The translations under genes were made by a program, and so were the position numbers. The notes beneath the pieces are model-generated. The model saw nothing but the letters and a program-made list of their open reading frames with translations. It did no database searches and was not told the origin of the DNA. Positions 1 to 8,946 of a stretch of DNA of 64,000 bases are shown here, piece after piece (the stretch's first letter is position 1; each line of letters opens with the position of its first letter). The DNA comes from Sporosarcina sp. ANT_H38. Its GTDB lineage: Bacteria > Bacillota > Bacilli > Bacillales_A > Planococcaceae. The stretch is from positions 1,240,001 through 1,304,000 of the forward strand of contig NZ_VOBC01000001.1 of NCBI RefSeq assembly GCF_008369195.1, written 5' to 3'.

Positions 1-127
1 GATCAGTAAATATTAAATGTTTTTTATAATCTTCTGCATCAATAATGTAACTACCAACAATTCCGGAAGCAATTAGGTTATAGATAAAAATTAATCCACT
101 AACAATTAACATAATATAATATTTCAT
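1..127 (-). CDS. Small membrane/secreted protein, 3' end beyond window
   Basis: Reading leftward from an ATG at 125-127, 42 codons stay open to the window edge. An AAGGAAATT ribosome site precedes the ATG. The first ~20 residues (MKYYIMLIVSGLIFIYNLIA) form a hydrophobic segment like a signal peptide or membrane anchor. The rest lies outside the window, so no family can be named. Confidence 0.5.
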   Translation of the reverse strand, partial: MKYYIMLIVSGLIFIYNLIASGIVGSYIIDAEDYKKHLIFTD

Positions 128-249
128 AATTTCCTTCTTTCTATTTTTTAGTTTTCAATGCTTCTTCTCGAGTTGTGTTCTTGGCCATATTCCCGAATTA
201 AAGTGAAATTCTATCCAATAAATCAGCTAAAAAAACAAAGACTTCCTCA

Positions 250-492
250 TTACGATGCGAAAATAAAATTCTCTAATTTGTTTTCGATGATAAGTAAAAT
301 TTCTTTCCTCTGCTCCCCAACACTATTCCTCAAAAGGGCTTCATGTAACTCAAATTGATGCGCTATATATTCAACTACAACTTTAGGAACATCTTGTTTC
401 TTAGACGAGAATCTAAGATTTTATTGAATGTACTTTAATAATACTGCAAATCCTAAACGACTTGCACCCATTTTATTACCAATGAATCCCGT
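250..492 (-). pseudogene. Tn3-family transposase N-terminal remnant
   Basis: Leftward translation gives ASRLGFAVLLKYIQ, an in-frame TAA, then VPKVVVEYIAHQ in the same frame. Both strings resemble the N-terminal DUF4158 region of Tn3-family transposases (RLGFA..LKYLR followed by P..VV.YIA.Q). The frame stops again at 250-252, and upstream residues need a frame change. No catalytic domain or terminal repeats are visible nearby. The call rests on two short motifs, so it is tentative. Confidence 0.45.
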
Positions 493-614
493 TCATCTAA
501 ACTTAGAATAACTACTAGTTTGAATGTAATCTATTTTTTAGAGGATGAAAGCAAAACTTTGTGTTCTATAACAGCAACTCTGTCATTAGGCTCTTTAGTT
601 GCATAAATTTTGGT

Positions 615-962
615 TTAATACTTTATTGTAATAGCCAAAGTTCCCCAAAGTTTTTCTTGTTCTGGTGTATATATTCCATAGGTTCCTTCTACCATTTCTT
701 CTATTGACCAACCTTCACAATCAAAATCTCGAAACGGAATATTTGCATACATCTCTTCGAAAGTATCGAATCTTCTTAAACCTGTAACTTGAACTTTTAA
801 TGTTTCATTTTGTTCAGGCATTCTTATAAATTCGATAGTATCAGCTACTTTAATTCCCCTTCTATTCTCATCATTTAAACGGACCTCAACCGTCTTTTCC
901 CCTTCTTTAATCGCTTTAAAATATTCTCCATATAAGCCCATTTGATGTACTATTTTGTTCAC
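615..962 (-). CDS. ASCH domain protein
   Basis: The 115-aa product carries the compact ASCH pattern: MGLYGEYF, then IKEGEKTVEVRLND, then hydrophobic beta strands. ASCH domains are related to PUA folds and bind or process RNA or modified nucleosides; the substrate here is unknown. The start is a GTG next to an AGAGGTGA ribosome site; the in-frame ATG seven codons in is an alternative. It lies 9 nt downstream of the cupin gene on the same strand, so the two are probably co-transcribed. Confidence 0.75.
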   Translation of the reverse strand: MNKIVHQMGLYGEYFKAIKEGEKTVEVRLNDENRRGIKVADTIEFIRMPEQNETLKVQVTGLRRFDTFEEMYANIPFRDFDCEGWSIEEMVEGTYGIYTPEQEKLWGTLAITIKY

Positions 963-971
963 CTCTATTTT

Positions 972-1334
972 TCATTTATGTTCTTTAAATGGCATAAAAT
1001 TAGAAGGCGTTAATTCTTCAGATTCAATTACAATTGCAGTTAATCCAGTGGAGGTTGCCGTTTCGTGTCCTTCACCTCTTTTCCAAAAGACCACATCGTT
1101 AGCTTTTATATTTACTTTTAATTCATCATCACCACGAACCCAACCTTCTCCATCTACAATAATGAGTAATTGCGGAGTAACAGCTTGATGGAAACCTACA
1201 ATTCCATTAGCTTTTAAATGCATACAACCAATCCGTGTAGGTTTATCTGTTTCCACAATTCTAGACATAATAAAATCTGAATTAAAATGAGAAATATTTT
1301 TCCCTACTTCTTTGTCAAATCTATAAAACTCCAA
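972..1334 (-). CDS. Cupin-domain protein
   Basis: 120 aa with a single cupin barrel: a first motif around GFHQAVTPQLLIIVDGEGWV and a second near DVVFWKRGEGHE. The HE/H pairs are plausible metal ligands. The start is TTG with a GGGGG ribosome site about 10 nt upstream. It heads a probable two-gene unit with the ASCH gene. Cupins of this size can be sugar or amino-acid-derivative binding proteins; no specific reaction can be assigned. Confidence 0.7.
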   Translation of the reverse strand: MEFYRFDKEVGKNISHFNSDFIMSRIVETDKPTRIGCMHLKANGIVGFHQAVTPQLLIIVDGEGWVRGDDELKVNIKANDVVFWKRGEGHETATSTGLTAIVIESEELTPSNFMPFKEHK

Positions 1335-1480
1335 AAATATTTACCCCCTCTTTTCACATTGACCTTTCACCAAACCCGTTAGATTAATAAGTGATTTATT
1401 TATCTCCAATATTTCATTATGTAAATTGTCAAGTCAAGTCGAACGCGGTAAATAATTCATCCGATAGTGGAATATCATAT

Positions 1481-1918
1481 TTAATTTAAAGTTGTTTTAA
1501 ACACATAACTAGCTTTGGTATACTTCATTTTATCCTCATAAAAACGGTGTGCATCTGTACGCTGTATTCCTGAAGATAAAGATATATTTTCATAATTATT
1601 TTCTTTTGCCCATTCATGAACATATGTAAGTAGTTTTTCACCGTATCCTTTTGAACGTATATTAGTATCTGTAACCAAGTCACAAATCCAAATAAATCTG
1701 CCACTAGAAAGGGTTATCATCGGCTTAAAACCAGTTACTGCAACAATTTTATTACCATCTAGTAAAGCGAACATTTTATATCTGTCATTCTCCTGTGCAG
1801 CAATTACTAATTCAAAATAAGTATTTTCGTCCAGATGAGTTCGTAACTGCTTCATAACGGGAAATGCTTCAATAATTTCATCACGTGATTGAAGTTCTTT
1901 AATTGTATAATTGTCCAT
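1481..1918 (-). CDS. GNAT-family N-acetyltransferase
   Basis: From the ATG at 1916-1918 the product is 145 aa. This start is preferred over an upstream one because AGAGG sits about 9 nt ahead of it. GNAT features are a central strand (IWICDLVTDTNIRSKGYGEKLL) with the acetyl-CoA loop RSKGYG, and a C-terminal HRFYEDKMKY motif. It transfers an acetyl group from acetyl-CoA to an unknown amine. Monocistronic in appearance. Confidence 0.85.
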   Translation of the reverse strand: MDNYTIKELQSRDEIIEAFPVMKQLRTHLDENTYFELVIAAQENDRYKMFALLDGNKIVAVTGFKPMITLSSGRFIWICDLVTDTNIRSKGYGEKLLTYVHEWAKENNYENISLSSGIQRTDAHRFYEDKMKYTKASYVFKTTLN

Positions 1919-2066
1919 AAGTAGAAACCTCTTTTCATTTACCCTATAAATCAAGTCTATCATATTCCCCTGTTTTACCTAATTATTGAAAAAGAAACAG
2001 CTATTATTAATGATTTTTATCCATTCTTTATAAAGTAGTTTTCTGGTCCTCAATTCTACAGGTCCA

Positions 2067-2369
2067 TTATATAGATGCCCGGTCTAATTCAACAACCGTA
2101 TGATCATCCGTCATGTGGGTCTTGTAGTACTTCCAATAAAAGTACTGGTATTTATTATTGAGGTCCACAGCCAATCGAACAACGCTGTAATTAGAATTCT
2201 CGAACTCAAAGTCCATCCCTAAGCGCTCAATATGTTTACGTATAGAGTTAACAGCATCCATTACAACTTCGTGTGGCCATTCTCCTAACTGCGTAAGAAC
2301 ACATTTACCATTAATGCCAAAACTGCCTCTCCTAGCGATACGGTGAAGCTCTAGATCATACTCTTTCAT
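2067..2369 (-). CDS. Hypothetical protein, possibly 5'-truncated
   Basis: 100 aa, soluble, rich in charged and aromatic residues; no family recognised. The frame stays open 30 codons upstream of the ATG (to about 2459) with no good start codon. The sequence just before, to about 2600, reads as coding in another frame (TNFSWWPDDFQSRN). The gene may therefore be the tail of a longer, frameshifted one. The ATG has only GGAAGA as a weak ribosome site. Confidence 0.4.
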   Translation of the reverse strand: MKEYDLELHRIARRGSFGINGKCVLTQLGEWPHEVVMDAVNSIRKHIERLGMDFEFENSNYSVVRLAVDLNNKYQYFYWKYYKTHMTDDHTVVELDRASI

Positions 2370-2617
2370 TTCTTCCGACAGCTCAATGTAACTAGTTGGA
2401 AGGAATAAATTATCATCAGCAGTTGAATGATGGTAAAAAGTCTTTTTTACGATAACTGTTCATTTAGCATATGTCTTGGTCATCCAAAGCTAATCGCTTA
2501 TTTCGATTAACCTTAAAGAAATGCAGGAATTCCCATTGAATGGACTGAGGTTTAACGTTTCTTGATTGGAAATCATCCGGCCACCAACTGAAATTAGTAC
2601 ACTCATATTACAACAAA

Positions 2618-2665
2618 AACAGCGAGCTTTTCTTCGATGTTTTAATCGAAGAAAAGCTCGCTGTT
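2618..2665. repeat. Perfect 21-bp inverted repeat (hairpin)
   Basis: Left arm 2618-2638 and right arm 2645-2665 are exact reverse complements around a 6-nt loop. The stem begins AACAGCGAGC. No T-run follows on either strand, so it is not a classic intrinsic terminator. Comparable long perfect stems of unrelated sequence occur at 12170-12206 and 29093-29133. Confidence 0.9.
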
Positions 2666-2832
2666 AGCTGTTTACGTCTGATGGATTACATGTAAGAAAG
2701 GCATCAAAAATGCCTAGGTAGAACTAGCGTGTAGTATGGGAAATCCTTAGTCCAGTCTATAATTGCGGACTTTTCAGTGGCCTCCAAAACTGAGCGATAT
2801 TTTTACCTGAATCTTGTATTAGTAAAGGGGGT

Positions 2833-2970
2833 TTATTGACTATTATCTTCTCGCTGCTCTGAAGGTTCTTCAGTAGGATCTGGCTCATCTTCATCAACGC
2901 CGTTACAGCCGAATAAAAAGCCTGCTGATAAAATAACAGACATAAGCGCAAAAATCGGTTTCTTCTTCAT
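2833..2970 (-). CDS. 45-aa lipoprotein
   Basis: Start ATG 2968-2970 has GGAGGG 8 nt upstream. The product begins MKKKPIFALMSVIL, a basic then hydrophobic signal peptide, and reaches a lipobox-like LFGC. After the cysteine the mature part is only about 25 residues and very acidic (DEDEPDPTEEPSE). It should be anchored to the outer face of the membrane. A second 45-aa lipoprotein of the same plan but different sequence lies at 53631-53768. Function unknown. Confidence 0.8.
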   Translation of the reverse strand: MKKKPIFALMSVILSAGFLFGCNGVDEDEPDPTEEPSEQREDNSQ

Positions 2971-3053
2971 CCTAATCCCTCCATTCTGCATCTACTACCG
3001 TTAATGTTTCCCGCTTCATAAAAAGTATTCATTTGACCTAGAAAAAGTATTTT

Positions 3054-3379
3054 TTAGCTATTTGTTTTCTCTCGTTGCTCGATGACAATTCCAATCGGAT
3101 CTTCATCATTATCCCCGAACAACTTCTCGTTCTCAGCTTCACACCTTTCTCTGTATTGCTGAGTTCAGCGATGATCGAAGTATCCATTTCTTCAAGTCGC
3201 CTCAAAGAGACCGAGTAATCATCATTACGTTCTACGAAGTCGCTGCTATTAGTAAAGGCGATGTATTTTTGTAAAACACCATTAGCGCCTAATTTCTTTT
3301 CATTCAATGTCTCGTTTCGTTTCCTATCAATCTCTTCATATATCTTGAGGTCTTTAAGGTACCTATAACCTTCTGACAC
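3054..3379 (-). pseudogene. Frameshifted hypothetical gene, charged/helical protein
   Basis: The frame from 3379 runs SEGYRYLKDLKIYEEIDRKR... to about EMDTSIIAEL. At about 3155 the coding character moves to the neighbouring frame, which reads QQYRERCEAENEKLF...DPIGIVIEQREKTNS and stops at 3054-3056. One indel joins two charged, coiled-coil-like halves. No family recognised. The original start is unclear, because the frame is open upstream to about 3420. Confidence 0.45.
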
Positions 3380-3570
3380 CGCTGTTTTATAAGAACACTC
3401 ATAAAGCCCTTTTGAAATGTCTTAGGTGCATCTGAACGGCTACTAATCGTTATGCAAGGTATTGTGAAGGAGAAACGTGATAAGTTCGAGTTATACAAAA
3501 CAAAAAACATTGTGGTTAAGTAAAATCCGAGAGATATGTTGATAAATGTTTGTTTTGAATCAAATTTAAT

Positions 3571-3596
3571 GTGGAACCATAGAAAAATGGTTCCAC
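3571..3596. repeat. 10-bp perfect inverted repeat
   Basis: GTGGAACCAT and ATGGTTCCAC flank a 6-nt A-rich loop in the 3380-3911 gap. No T-run follows. The rest of the gap shows no convincing gene. Confidence 0.6.
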
Positions 3597-3911
3597 ATAC
3601 ATCTTCACCTAAAATTCCGTATTAGTAGAATAAATGATTTGTATAATCAGACATTATTTATTCCATCTACAACCTATAATGTATAAATGCTTCCAATGAA
3701 TCTGTATCAAGAACAATTACATTACACATAAGTAATAGTTGCACTGTACAAATAACAAGCATTATCTGCTTGCGCCCTTGAAAAAATCCGTGTTAATTAC
3801 TTGCATACTACATATTATTTACTTCGTTCATTTTCGCGCCGCAATATATCGACAAAATAATCATTTGCAATATGCAAATTTTCAGCATAGTAATCCCCAT
3901 ATTCACGATTA

Positions 3912-4325
3912 CTACTCAGTTTCTCGCAACTTTACCTCCAATACATGCATCGAACGAAGGACTGTTTCACGTTCAAAGTCGTTCATAGTCGCCAGGGCAC
4001 TTTCCATTTTGGCCGCAATGATTCCATTGATGGCAACCACCATGTCGCTACCCTTTGCAGTTAACGACAACAGATATATTCTCCGATCTTGTTCATATGG
4101 TGTTCTTATGACTAACTCTTTTTTTTCTAAGGTCCCAATTTGTCTGGAAAACGTCGTAATGTCCATACCGACAGCCTCAGCCACCACTTGCATTGATGGT
4201 TTAGTCATTAATGAAATCTCGTAAATAATTGAACTTTGAACGATAGAAATCACATCGCAACTCGATTTATGAATCGAGCGCATGCTTTTTGATAACGAGT
4301 GAAAAATAGGAATGATTTTATCCAT
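3912..4325 (-). CDS. MarR-family transcriptional regulator
   Basis: 137 aa from the ATG at 4323-4325 (GGGGG ribosome site about 10 nt upstream). The winged helix covers the middle: VVAEAVGMDITTFSRQIGTL is the helix-turn-helix, and RTPYEQDRRIYLLSLT is the wing with the conserved DRR. MarR dimers usually repress nearby genes and release DNA on ligand binding. No divergent target is evident; the left flank is empty and the Spo0M-like gene to the right is on the same strand with a separate start. Target unknown. Confidence 0.85.
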   Translation of the reverse strand: MDKIIPIFHSLSKSMRSIHKSSCDVISIVQSSIIYEISLMTKPSMQVVAEAVGMDITTFSRQIGTLEKKELVIRTPYEQDRRIYLLSLTAKGSDMVVAINGIIAAKMESALATMNDFERETVLRSMHVLEVKLRETE

Positions 4326-4470
4326 GGATGAATTCCCCCACCAACTCTTTCTGCAATTATACAGCAAGAAAAACGTAATCGTCTATATTAACGGAAAATT
4401 CTAACCTTTGGTATGCGAGTGAAATCAATTGGACGAGAAAACGCGTCCGTATAGTTGGACGCGCTTGACA

Positions 4471-4854
4471 TCATGCATATGTAATTTCGTCTTCGTCTTG
4501 GATATCAATCCCGTTTTTCAGGTGGACTGTCGTTTTTAAAATAAGTGTTTGCGTTTGAGCTTCTGTTTCACTTTCCCATCGCTCATCAGGTACCATTTCA
4601 AACGGCATCATCCATGTTTCTTTTGATTTGACGGCACTCATTATTTCAATTGATTGTTTCGCAATGATCACTTGATTAGTTTCTGATCGTTTTAACAACT
4701 CAATCATAATGTAATCGATAAGTTCATCACTGCCATCCCCGTCGATATAAACCGTTCCAGAAAGCGTTTCTCCAAAAGCGATATTTGGTCCATCGACGTT
4801 CGTATTAATGGTCATTTCTCCGTATTCAATCGTTGACAAAAAATGCTTTATCAT
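4471..4854 (-). CDS. Spo0M-like (arrestin-fold) protein, short form
   Basis: 127 aa. The segment FGETLSGTVYIDGDGS followed by alternating beta strands matches the N-terminal arrestin-like half of Spo0M-family sporulation-control proteins, which are usually about twice as long. It begins 3 nt after the AI-2E gene stop and is likely translated as the last gene of the LCP/AI-2E unit. A role in stress or sporulation is inferred only from family resemblance. Confidence 0.55.
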   Translation of the reverse strand: MIKHFLSTIEYGEMTINTNVDGPNIAFGETLSGTVYIDGDGSDELIDYIMIELLKRSETNQVIIAKQSIEIMSAVKSKETWMMPFEMVPDERWESETEAQTQTLILKTTVHLKNGIDIQDEDEITYA

Positions 4855-4857
4855 ATT

Positions 4858-6066
4858 CTATTCCCCCAATTTCCGACCATCTACATCTTTATAATAGAGG
4901 CCCTCAGGTGCTACATGTTTATTATATCGTATTTTAAACAACTTGAATAAATGTGTTACCACGACTTTCATGAGTGCATATCCTGGGATTCCAAGAACAA
5001 CGCCAGGCACACCGAACAGCGAACCTGCTGTAAGCAAAACGAAAATGATTGTGATGGGATGAGTATGTAATGATTTCCCCATAATTTGCGGTGAAATAAA
5101 CTTACCTTCGATGAATTGAACAACTGTCCAAACGAATGCCAATTTGATAAGCATAAGGGGTGATGTCACAATCGCAATAATAACTGCTGGAGTGATTGCG
5201 ATAAGCGGTCCGAGGTATGGGACGACACTTGTAAACATTGCAATGACGCCGAGCAGTAATGCATAGTCCATTCCGATGATAAGAAACCCAATTGAAATCA
5301 TGACGCCAATGCAAATCGCCACAAGAATTTGTCCTTGGATATAAGAACTGATCTGGTTATCCGCATCCCGAAGAATAGTCTTAGCATCATCCCGCATGTG
5401 TGGAGGCAATATCTGAACAAAGAAACGTGGCAATTTCTCCCCATCTTTCAATAAATAGAAGAGGATAAACGGCACCGTAATAATAGCAAGCACAAAGCCA
5501 GTTAAAGCGGAGATGAAAGTGCTAAGACCACTCGCGATTCCACCGACTGCATCCGTGAAGTATTTTCCGAGATCCCCTTGCCCAGATTCAAGGATGTTTT
5601 TCACATTGATATCCAGCCCTTCATAATAAGAAGAGAAAATAGATGTTCTTAAAAAATCATCAAGTTTTATCACCATTTTGGTAAAATATGTAGGGAATTC
5701 TTCGATAAGATTATTTAACTGTAATTGTAAAAAAGGCAATACCATGAAGACTAACAAGGTGATAAGACCAATAGCACCGATGAACAAAAGCAATATGCCC
5801 CAAATCCGTGGTATTTTTATCTTTTCCAACAAACGCAAAATCGGTCTCAGTAAATAATAGGCAATCGTGGCTAGTATCACCGGCAATACTACCGTCGAAA
5901 AAAAGACAGTAATCGGATAGAAAATGAAAGAGATCCGATTAAAAATGAGTATGATTAAGCCAATCAGTAATAGTGATACGAGAACGAACAGCGTGCTACG
6001 CCCACCTAGAAAACGAATAATATTCGAAATAGGCCTATTTTTTTTATCATCAAATTCCATTGGCAT
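4858..6066 (-). CDS. AI-2E family (UPF0118) membrane transporter
   Basis: 402 aa with about eight hydrophobic segments: two near the N terminus (STLFVLVSLLLIGLIILIF), one near 95, and a C-terminal block with GVIAMFTSVVPYLGPL, the conserved P-Y-x-G-P signature of the family. Members include autoinducer-2 exporters and Na+/H+ antiporter-like proteins; the substrate cannot be read from sequence. It sits 26 nt downstream of the LCP gene and directly upstream of the Spo0M-like gene, suggesting a cell-envelope operon. Confidence 0.9.
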   Translation of the reverse strand: MPMEFDDKKNRPISNIIRFLGGRSTLFVLVSLLLIGLIILIFNRISFIFYPITVFFSTVVLPVILATIAYYLLRPILRLLEKIKIPRIWGILLLFIGAIGLITLLVFMVLPFLQLQLNNLIEEFPTYFTKMVIKLDDFLRTSIFSSYYEGLDINVKNILESGQGDLGKYFTDAVGGIASGLSTFISALTGFVLAIITVPFILFYLLKDGEKLPRFFVQILPPHMRDDAKTILRDADNQISSYIQGQILVAICIGVMISIGFLIIGMDYALLLGVIAMFTSVVPYLGPLIAITPAVIIAIVTSPLMLIKLAFVWTVVQFIEGKFISPQIMGKSLHTHPITIIFVLLTAGSLFGVPGVVLGIPGYALMKVVVTHLFKLFKIRYNKHVAPEGLYYKDVDGRKLGE

Positions 6067-6092
6067 CCTCTTCTCCCGTGAAGTTTGTACTT

Positions 6093-7067
6093 TTAATCCA
6101 ACTGCATACTAAGAAATTTTGAGATAGCCTCTTTATTTTTTTCAAGATCCACTTCGATGACAGAGCCTGCGTGTGAATAATTCTCATATGAATAAGAGCC
6201 TTTTATGGGAACAGTCATCGTTTCAATCTCTGCACCTTTCTTCAATAGAAGGGAGATTGCGCGTGAAATTTCATCTTTTGCCGTCAGGTCTGTATTGACA
6301 AAACCTGAAAGCGCCCCCGCAAGTTTTGGTACATTGGCAATCATTCCTGGTCGCATCGCTTCATCTTTCATCGCAGCGATTACTTCTTGTTGTCTTGCAA
6401 CTCGGCCGAAATCACCTTCAGCATCCGCACGGAAACGGGCATAACCAAGTAATTCCTTGCCGTTCAATTGTTTTTTCCCCGGCAACAGTGTAACACCAAT
6501 TTTTTCAGACATCTCTTTTTTGACATCAATCTCTACACCATCAGGAAAAGCTATATCGACAATTGATTCGAAATTAGCGAAATCGACAATTGCATAATGA
6601 TGAATCGGGACTCCAAACATTCCTGTTATCGTATCCTTCGTTGTCTGCAATTTACCGAGATAATAGGCGGTATTCAACTTATAAGATTTGAATCCCGGAA
6701 TGTCGGCATAAATATCACGCATGAATGAAATGACTCGCATCTTTCCTGCACCCTTATCCCAAGACAATATCATCATCGTATCTGTCCTTGATCTTCCGCT
6801 GCCATCGTCGTCCACACCGAGCAGTAAGTAATTTTCAACTGACGTATACTTTGGATCCACTGCATCCCCTTTAAATGAACCCGGGTCAATTACGTTGCCT
6901 TTTGCTAGTGATTTCCCCGAATTGTATTCAAAATACGAATAAAGCCCGGCTCCGATAAAACAGATTGTAGTTATTAAAAAGATGACCCTGCCAACACGAA
7001 GCTTTTTCTTGCGTCTTCTTTTTTGTACTGGGCCTTCAAAATTATCTTCCATTATTGATTCCTCCAA
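6093..7067 (-). CDS. LytR-CpsA-Psr family cell-wall glycopolymer ligase
   Basis: 324 aa. A basic cytoplasmic tail (KRRRKKKLR) precedes one transmembrane helix (about 27-47). The LCP domain follows: RTDTMMILSWD, the pyrophosphate-binding Arg in ISFMRDIYADIPG, KLNTAYYLG, and LLGYARFRADAEGDFGRVARQQ. LCP enzymes move teichoic acids or other lipid-linked polymers onto peptidoglycan at the outer membrane face. First gene of a probable three-gene unit with the AI-2E and Spo0M-like genes. Confidence 0.93.
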   Translation of the reverse strand: MEESIMEDNFEGPVQKRRRKKKLRVGRVIFLITTICFIGAGLYSYFEYNSGKSLAKGNVIDPGSFKGDAVDPKYTSVENYLLLGVDDDGSGRSRTDTMMILSWDKGAGKMRVISFMRDIYADIPGFKSYKLNTAYYLGKLQTTKDTITGMFGVPIHHYAIVDFANFESIVDIAFPDGVEIDVKKEMSEKIGVTLLPGKKQLNGKELLGYARFRADAEGDFGRVARQQEVIAAMKDEAMRPGMIANVPKLAGALSGFVNTDLTAKDEISRAISLLLKKGAEIETMTVPIKGSYSYENYSHAGSVIEVDLEKNKEAISKFLSMQLD

Positions 7068-7287
7068 AAAATGATATCCCCATTAGGACGAACAGGAAGC
7101 CTCATAGTTGCGTCTGTTATCTAAATTATACCATGATGAGCTGTTACATAAACAATAACTGCCTTGTCAGCAGTTATTTTCATCGGTATTTTTTTCATTA
7201 TACAAGATTCATGAGGTATTCCCCACTTCACTCTCTACATCGATGCATATGTTACATAGATGTTTGTTCAGAAAGGTGGTGTATGGA

Positions 7288-7386
7288 ATGGGAAATGAAT
7301 ACTGTGGAGGCCAAGGTAATTCATTCGCTTTGCTAGTTGTGCTTTTTATCCTATTGATAATCATTGGCGCATGTTTCATCAGCTAA
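7288..7386 (+). CDS. YjcZ-family sporulation peptide
   Basis: 32 aa, starting MGNEYCGGQGNSFALLVVLF and continuing with a hydrophobic helix to a short FIS tail. This is the YjcZ/YhaL-like layout: a Gly-rich Tyr-containing head followed by a single FALIVVLFILLIIVG membrane helix. GGTGG lies about 8 nt upstream of the ATG at 7288. Family members are made during sporulation and associate with spore membranes or coat. A terminator follows at 7437. Confidence 0.88.
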   Translation: MGNEYCGGQGNSFALLVVLFILLIIIGACFIS

Positions 7387-7436
7387 ATAGAAAACAGTTA
7401 ATTCTCTACAACCGCTCATTGGTACATCTCAACTTC

Positions 7437-7465
7437 AAGGGCGCTTAACAGGCGCTCTTTTTACT
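7437..7465 (+). terminator. Intrinsic terminator after the YjcZ gene
   Basis: AGGGCGC and GCGCTCT form a 7-bp stem (one G.T) around a short loop, followed by TTTTT. It separates the peptide gene from msrA. Confidence 0.75.
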
Positions 7466-7553
7466 TTTGAGATGTGATACAAGCATACAACTATTTTCTA
7501 CTATTCTAAATATGATACAATTCACTTACAAACAAGAGAGGGCGTTGTTAATA

Positions 7554-8084
7554 ATGACTGAAAATACAGTTGAAAAAGCCACATTTGCCGGCGGTTGTTT
7601 TTGGTGTATGGTGAAACCATTCAAAGAGTGGGACGGTATCCACGACGTCATATCCGGTTATATGGGCGGACATGTTGAAAATCCTACATATGAAGATGTT
7701 AAAAAGGGCGATTCTGGACATTTAGAAGTCGTAGAAATTACATATAATCCAGCCGTTTTTTCTTATGAAAAATTGCTAGATGTATTCTGGCAACAGATTG
7801 ACCCGACAGATGCAGATGGTCAATTCCAAGATCGCGGCCATTCGTACTCAACAGCTATCTTCTATTATACTGATGCACAGCGCCAAATTGCTGAAACGTC
7901 TAAAGAAAAACTTGGTGCAAGTGGTACATTTTCTAAACCGATTGTAACACCCATTCGTCCTGCTGAAACATTTTACCATGCTGAAGAATATCACCAGGAT
8001 TATTATGAAAAAGAACAAGAGCATTACAAAGAAGACCGTGCACTTTCTGGTCGGGATGAATTTATCGCAGGTCATTGGTCGTAA
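7554..8084 (+). CDS. msrA: Peptide methionine sulfoxide reductase MsrA
   Basis: 176 aa from the ATG at 7554. An upstream in-frame start would add 29 residues unlike MsrA. The catalytic motif GGCFWC is near residue 13-18, followed by SGYMGG, the substrate-binding YEDVKKGDSGHLE segment, and FWQQIDPTDADGQFQDRG. It reduces the S-epimer of methionine sulfoxide using thioredoxin. The usual C-terminal recycling cysteines are absent, as in the short-form enzymes. TATGAT at 7512 could be a -10. A bidirectional terminator follows. Confidence 0.96.
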   Translation: MTENTVEKATFAGGCFWCMVKPFKEWDGIHDVISGYMGGHVENPTYEDVKKGDSGHLEVVEITYNPAVFSYEKLLDVFWQQIDPTDADGQFQDRGHSYSTAIFYYTDAQRQIAETSKEKLGASGTFSKPIVTPIRPAETFYHAEEYHQDYYEKEQEHYKEDRALSGRDEFIAGHWS

Positions 8085-8131
8085 ATTAATGTCGTTGTTT
8101 AGCTATTAGCTTACTCACTTATAATCATCTT

Positions 8132-8172
8132 AAAAAAGGATAAAAAAGGACAAACCTTTTCTATCCTTTTTT
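8132..8172. terminator. Bidirectional terminator between msrA and the pepF fragment
   Basis: AAAAAAGGATA (8132-8142) and TATCCTTTTTT (8162-8172) pair exactly. Both strands give a T-run after the stem, which suits the converging genes on each side. Confidence 0.8.
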
Positions 8173-8187
8173 ACTTTTCAATTAAGT

Positions 8188-8793
8188 TCAAAGTCTACTG
8201 TATTGTTCTATATCATTTAGTATTCGATTAACTGATTGTTGCCAAAAACACGGGGTAGATAAGTCTATAGCAAAATGTTTATTCACTAGCTTTTCTATTG
8301 GTAATGTACCCGTTTCTCTAAGGAAGTTATGGAATTGGTGAGCAAATTGCTTTTCTTTTGATACATCCAATAGTCCAAGACTTAATAAAAATCCGAAAGT
8401 ATAGGGATAATTATAAAATGGGATGTCAGTCTGATAGAACTGTGCGTACTTCATCCACACAAAAGGTTCATATGAACTAAGATTTCCACCATAAACCTCT
8501 TCCTGCGCTTGTAGTGAAAGCATCTCTATCTGACTTGCGCTTAGTGGGCCTTTCAATCTTTGTTCATTGAAACGTTTTTCAAATAAAAAGGCTCCTCTAA
8601 TTGACAGTACATAATTAAGACTTCGTTCAATTTCCCAACCAATAAGTGATTTTTTCAATGCTGGATTATCCTCATTTTGAATTATGAAATCAATCGCTTC
8701 AAAGACATTCCACGTTTCTACTTGTACTTCACTGTTACTATAACTTCCAGGAGTCTCACCAATTTCACGAACACCAGGAGGTCTCATAAGCAA
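8188..8793 (-). pseudogene. C-terminal fragment of PepF/M3-type oligoendopeptidase
   Basis: The 201-residue frame matches the end of pepF/M3 oligoendopeptidases (full length about 600 aa): RGAFLFEKRFNEQRLKG, LSLQAQEEVYGG, the FYNYPYTFGFLLSLGLL signature, then GTLPIEKLVNKHF and CFWQQS. The zinc-binding HExxH region that precedes this in the family is missing, so it cannot be an active peptidase. The first ~20 residues do not fit the family. The frame has an ATG, but the piece is best read as a 5'-deleted remnant downstream of thrS. Confidence 0.75.
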
Positions 8794-8946
8794 ATCCTCT
8801 CACCATAATTAAAGATATTTCTTTTTTAAAGTGTATGACTGCTTTGAAATAGATAGGGGACATTCTCCGTTTGAAGAGAAGAAGCGAGGAGAAAGCATGG
8901 GATAGTCTGTTAATACCCACAACTCCCCGCCAACTCAGAAAAACAC

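Noticed and set aside
158-358. 66-aa plus-strand ORF
   Set aside because: It overlaps the better supported Tn3 transposase remnant on the other strand and resembles nothing.
2618-2665. Integron attC-like site
   Set aside because: No conserved RYYYAAC/GTTRRRY cores or extrahelical bases, and no integron integrase; it is a plain perfect hairpin.
3739-4224. 161-aa plus-strand ORF
   Set aside because: Antisense shadow of the MarR gene, which has clear domain motifs and a ribosome site.
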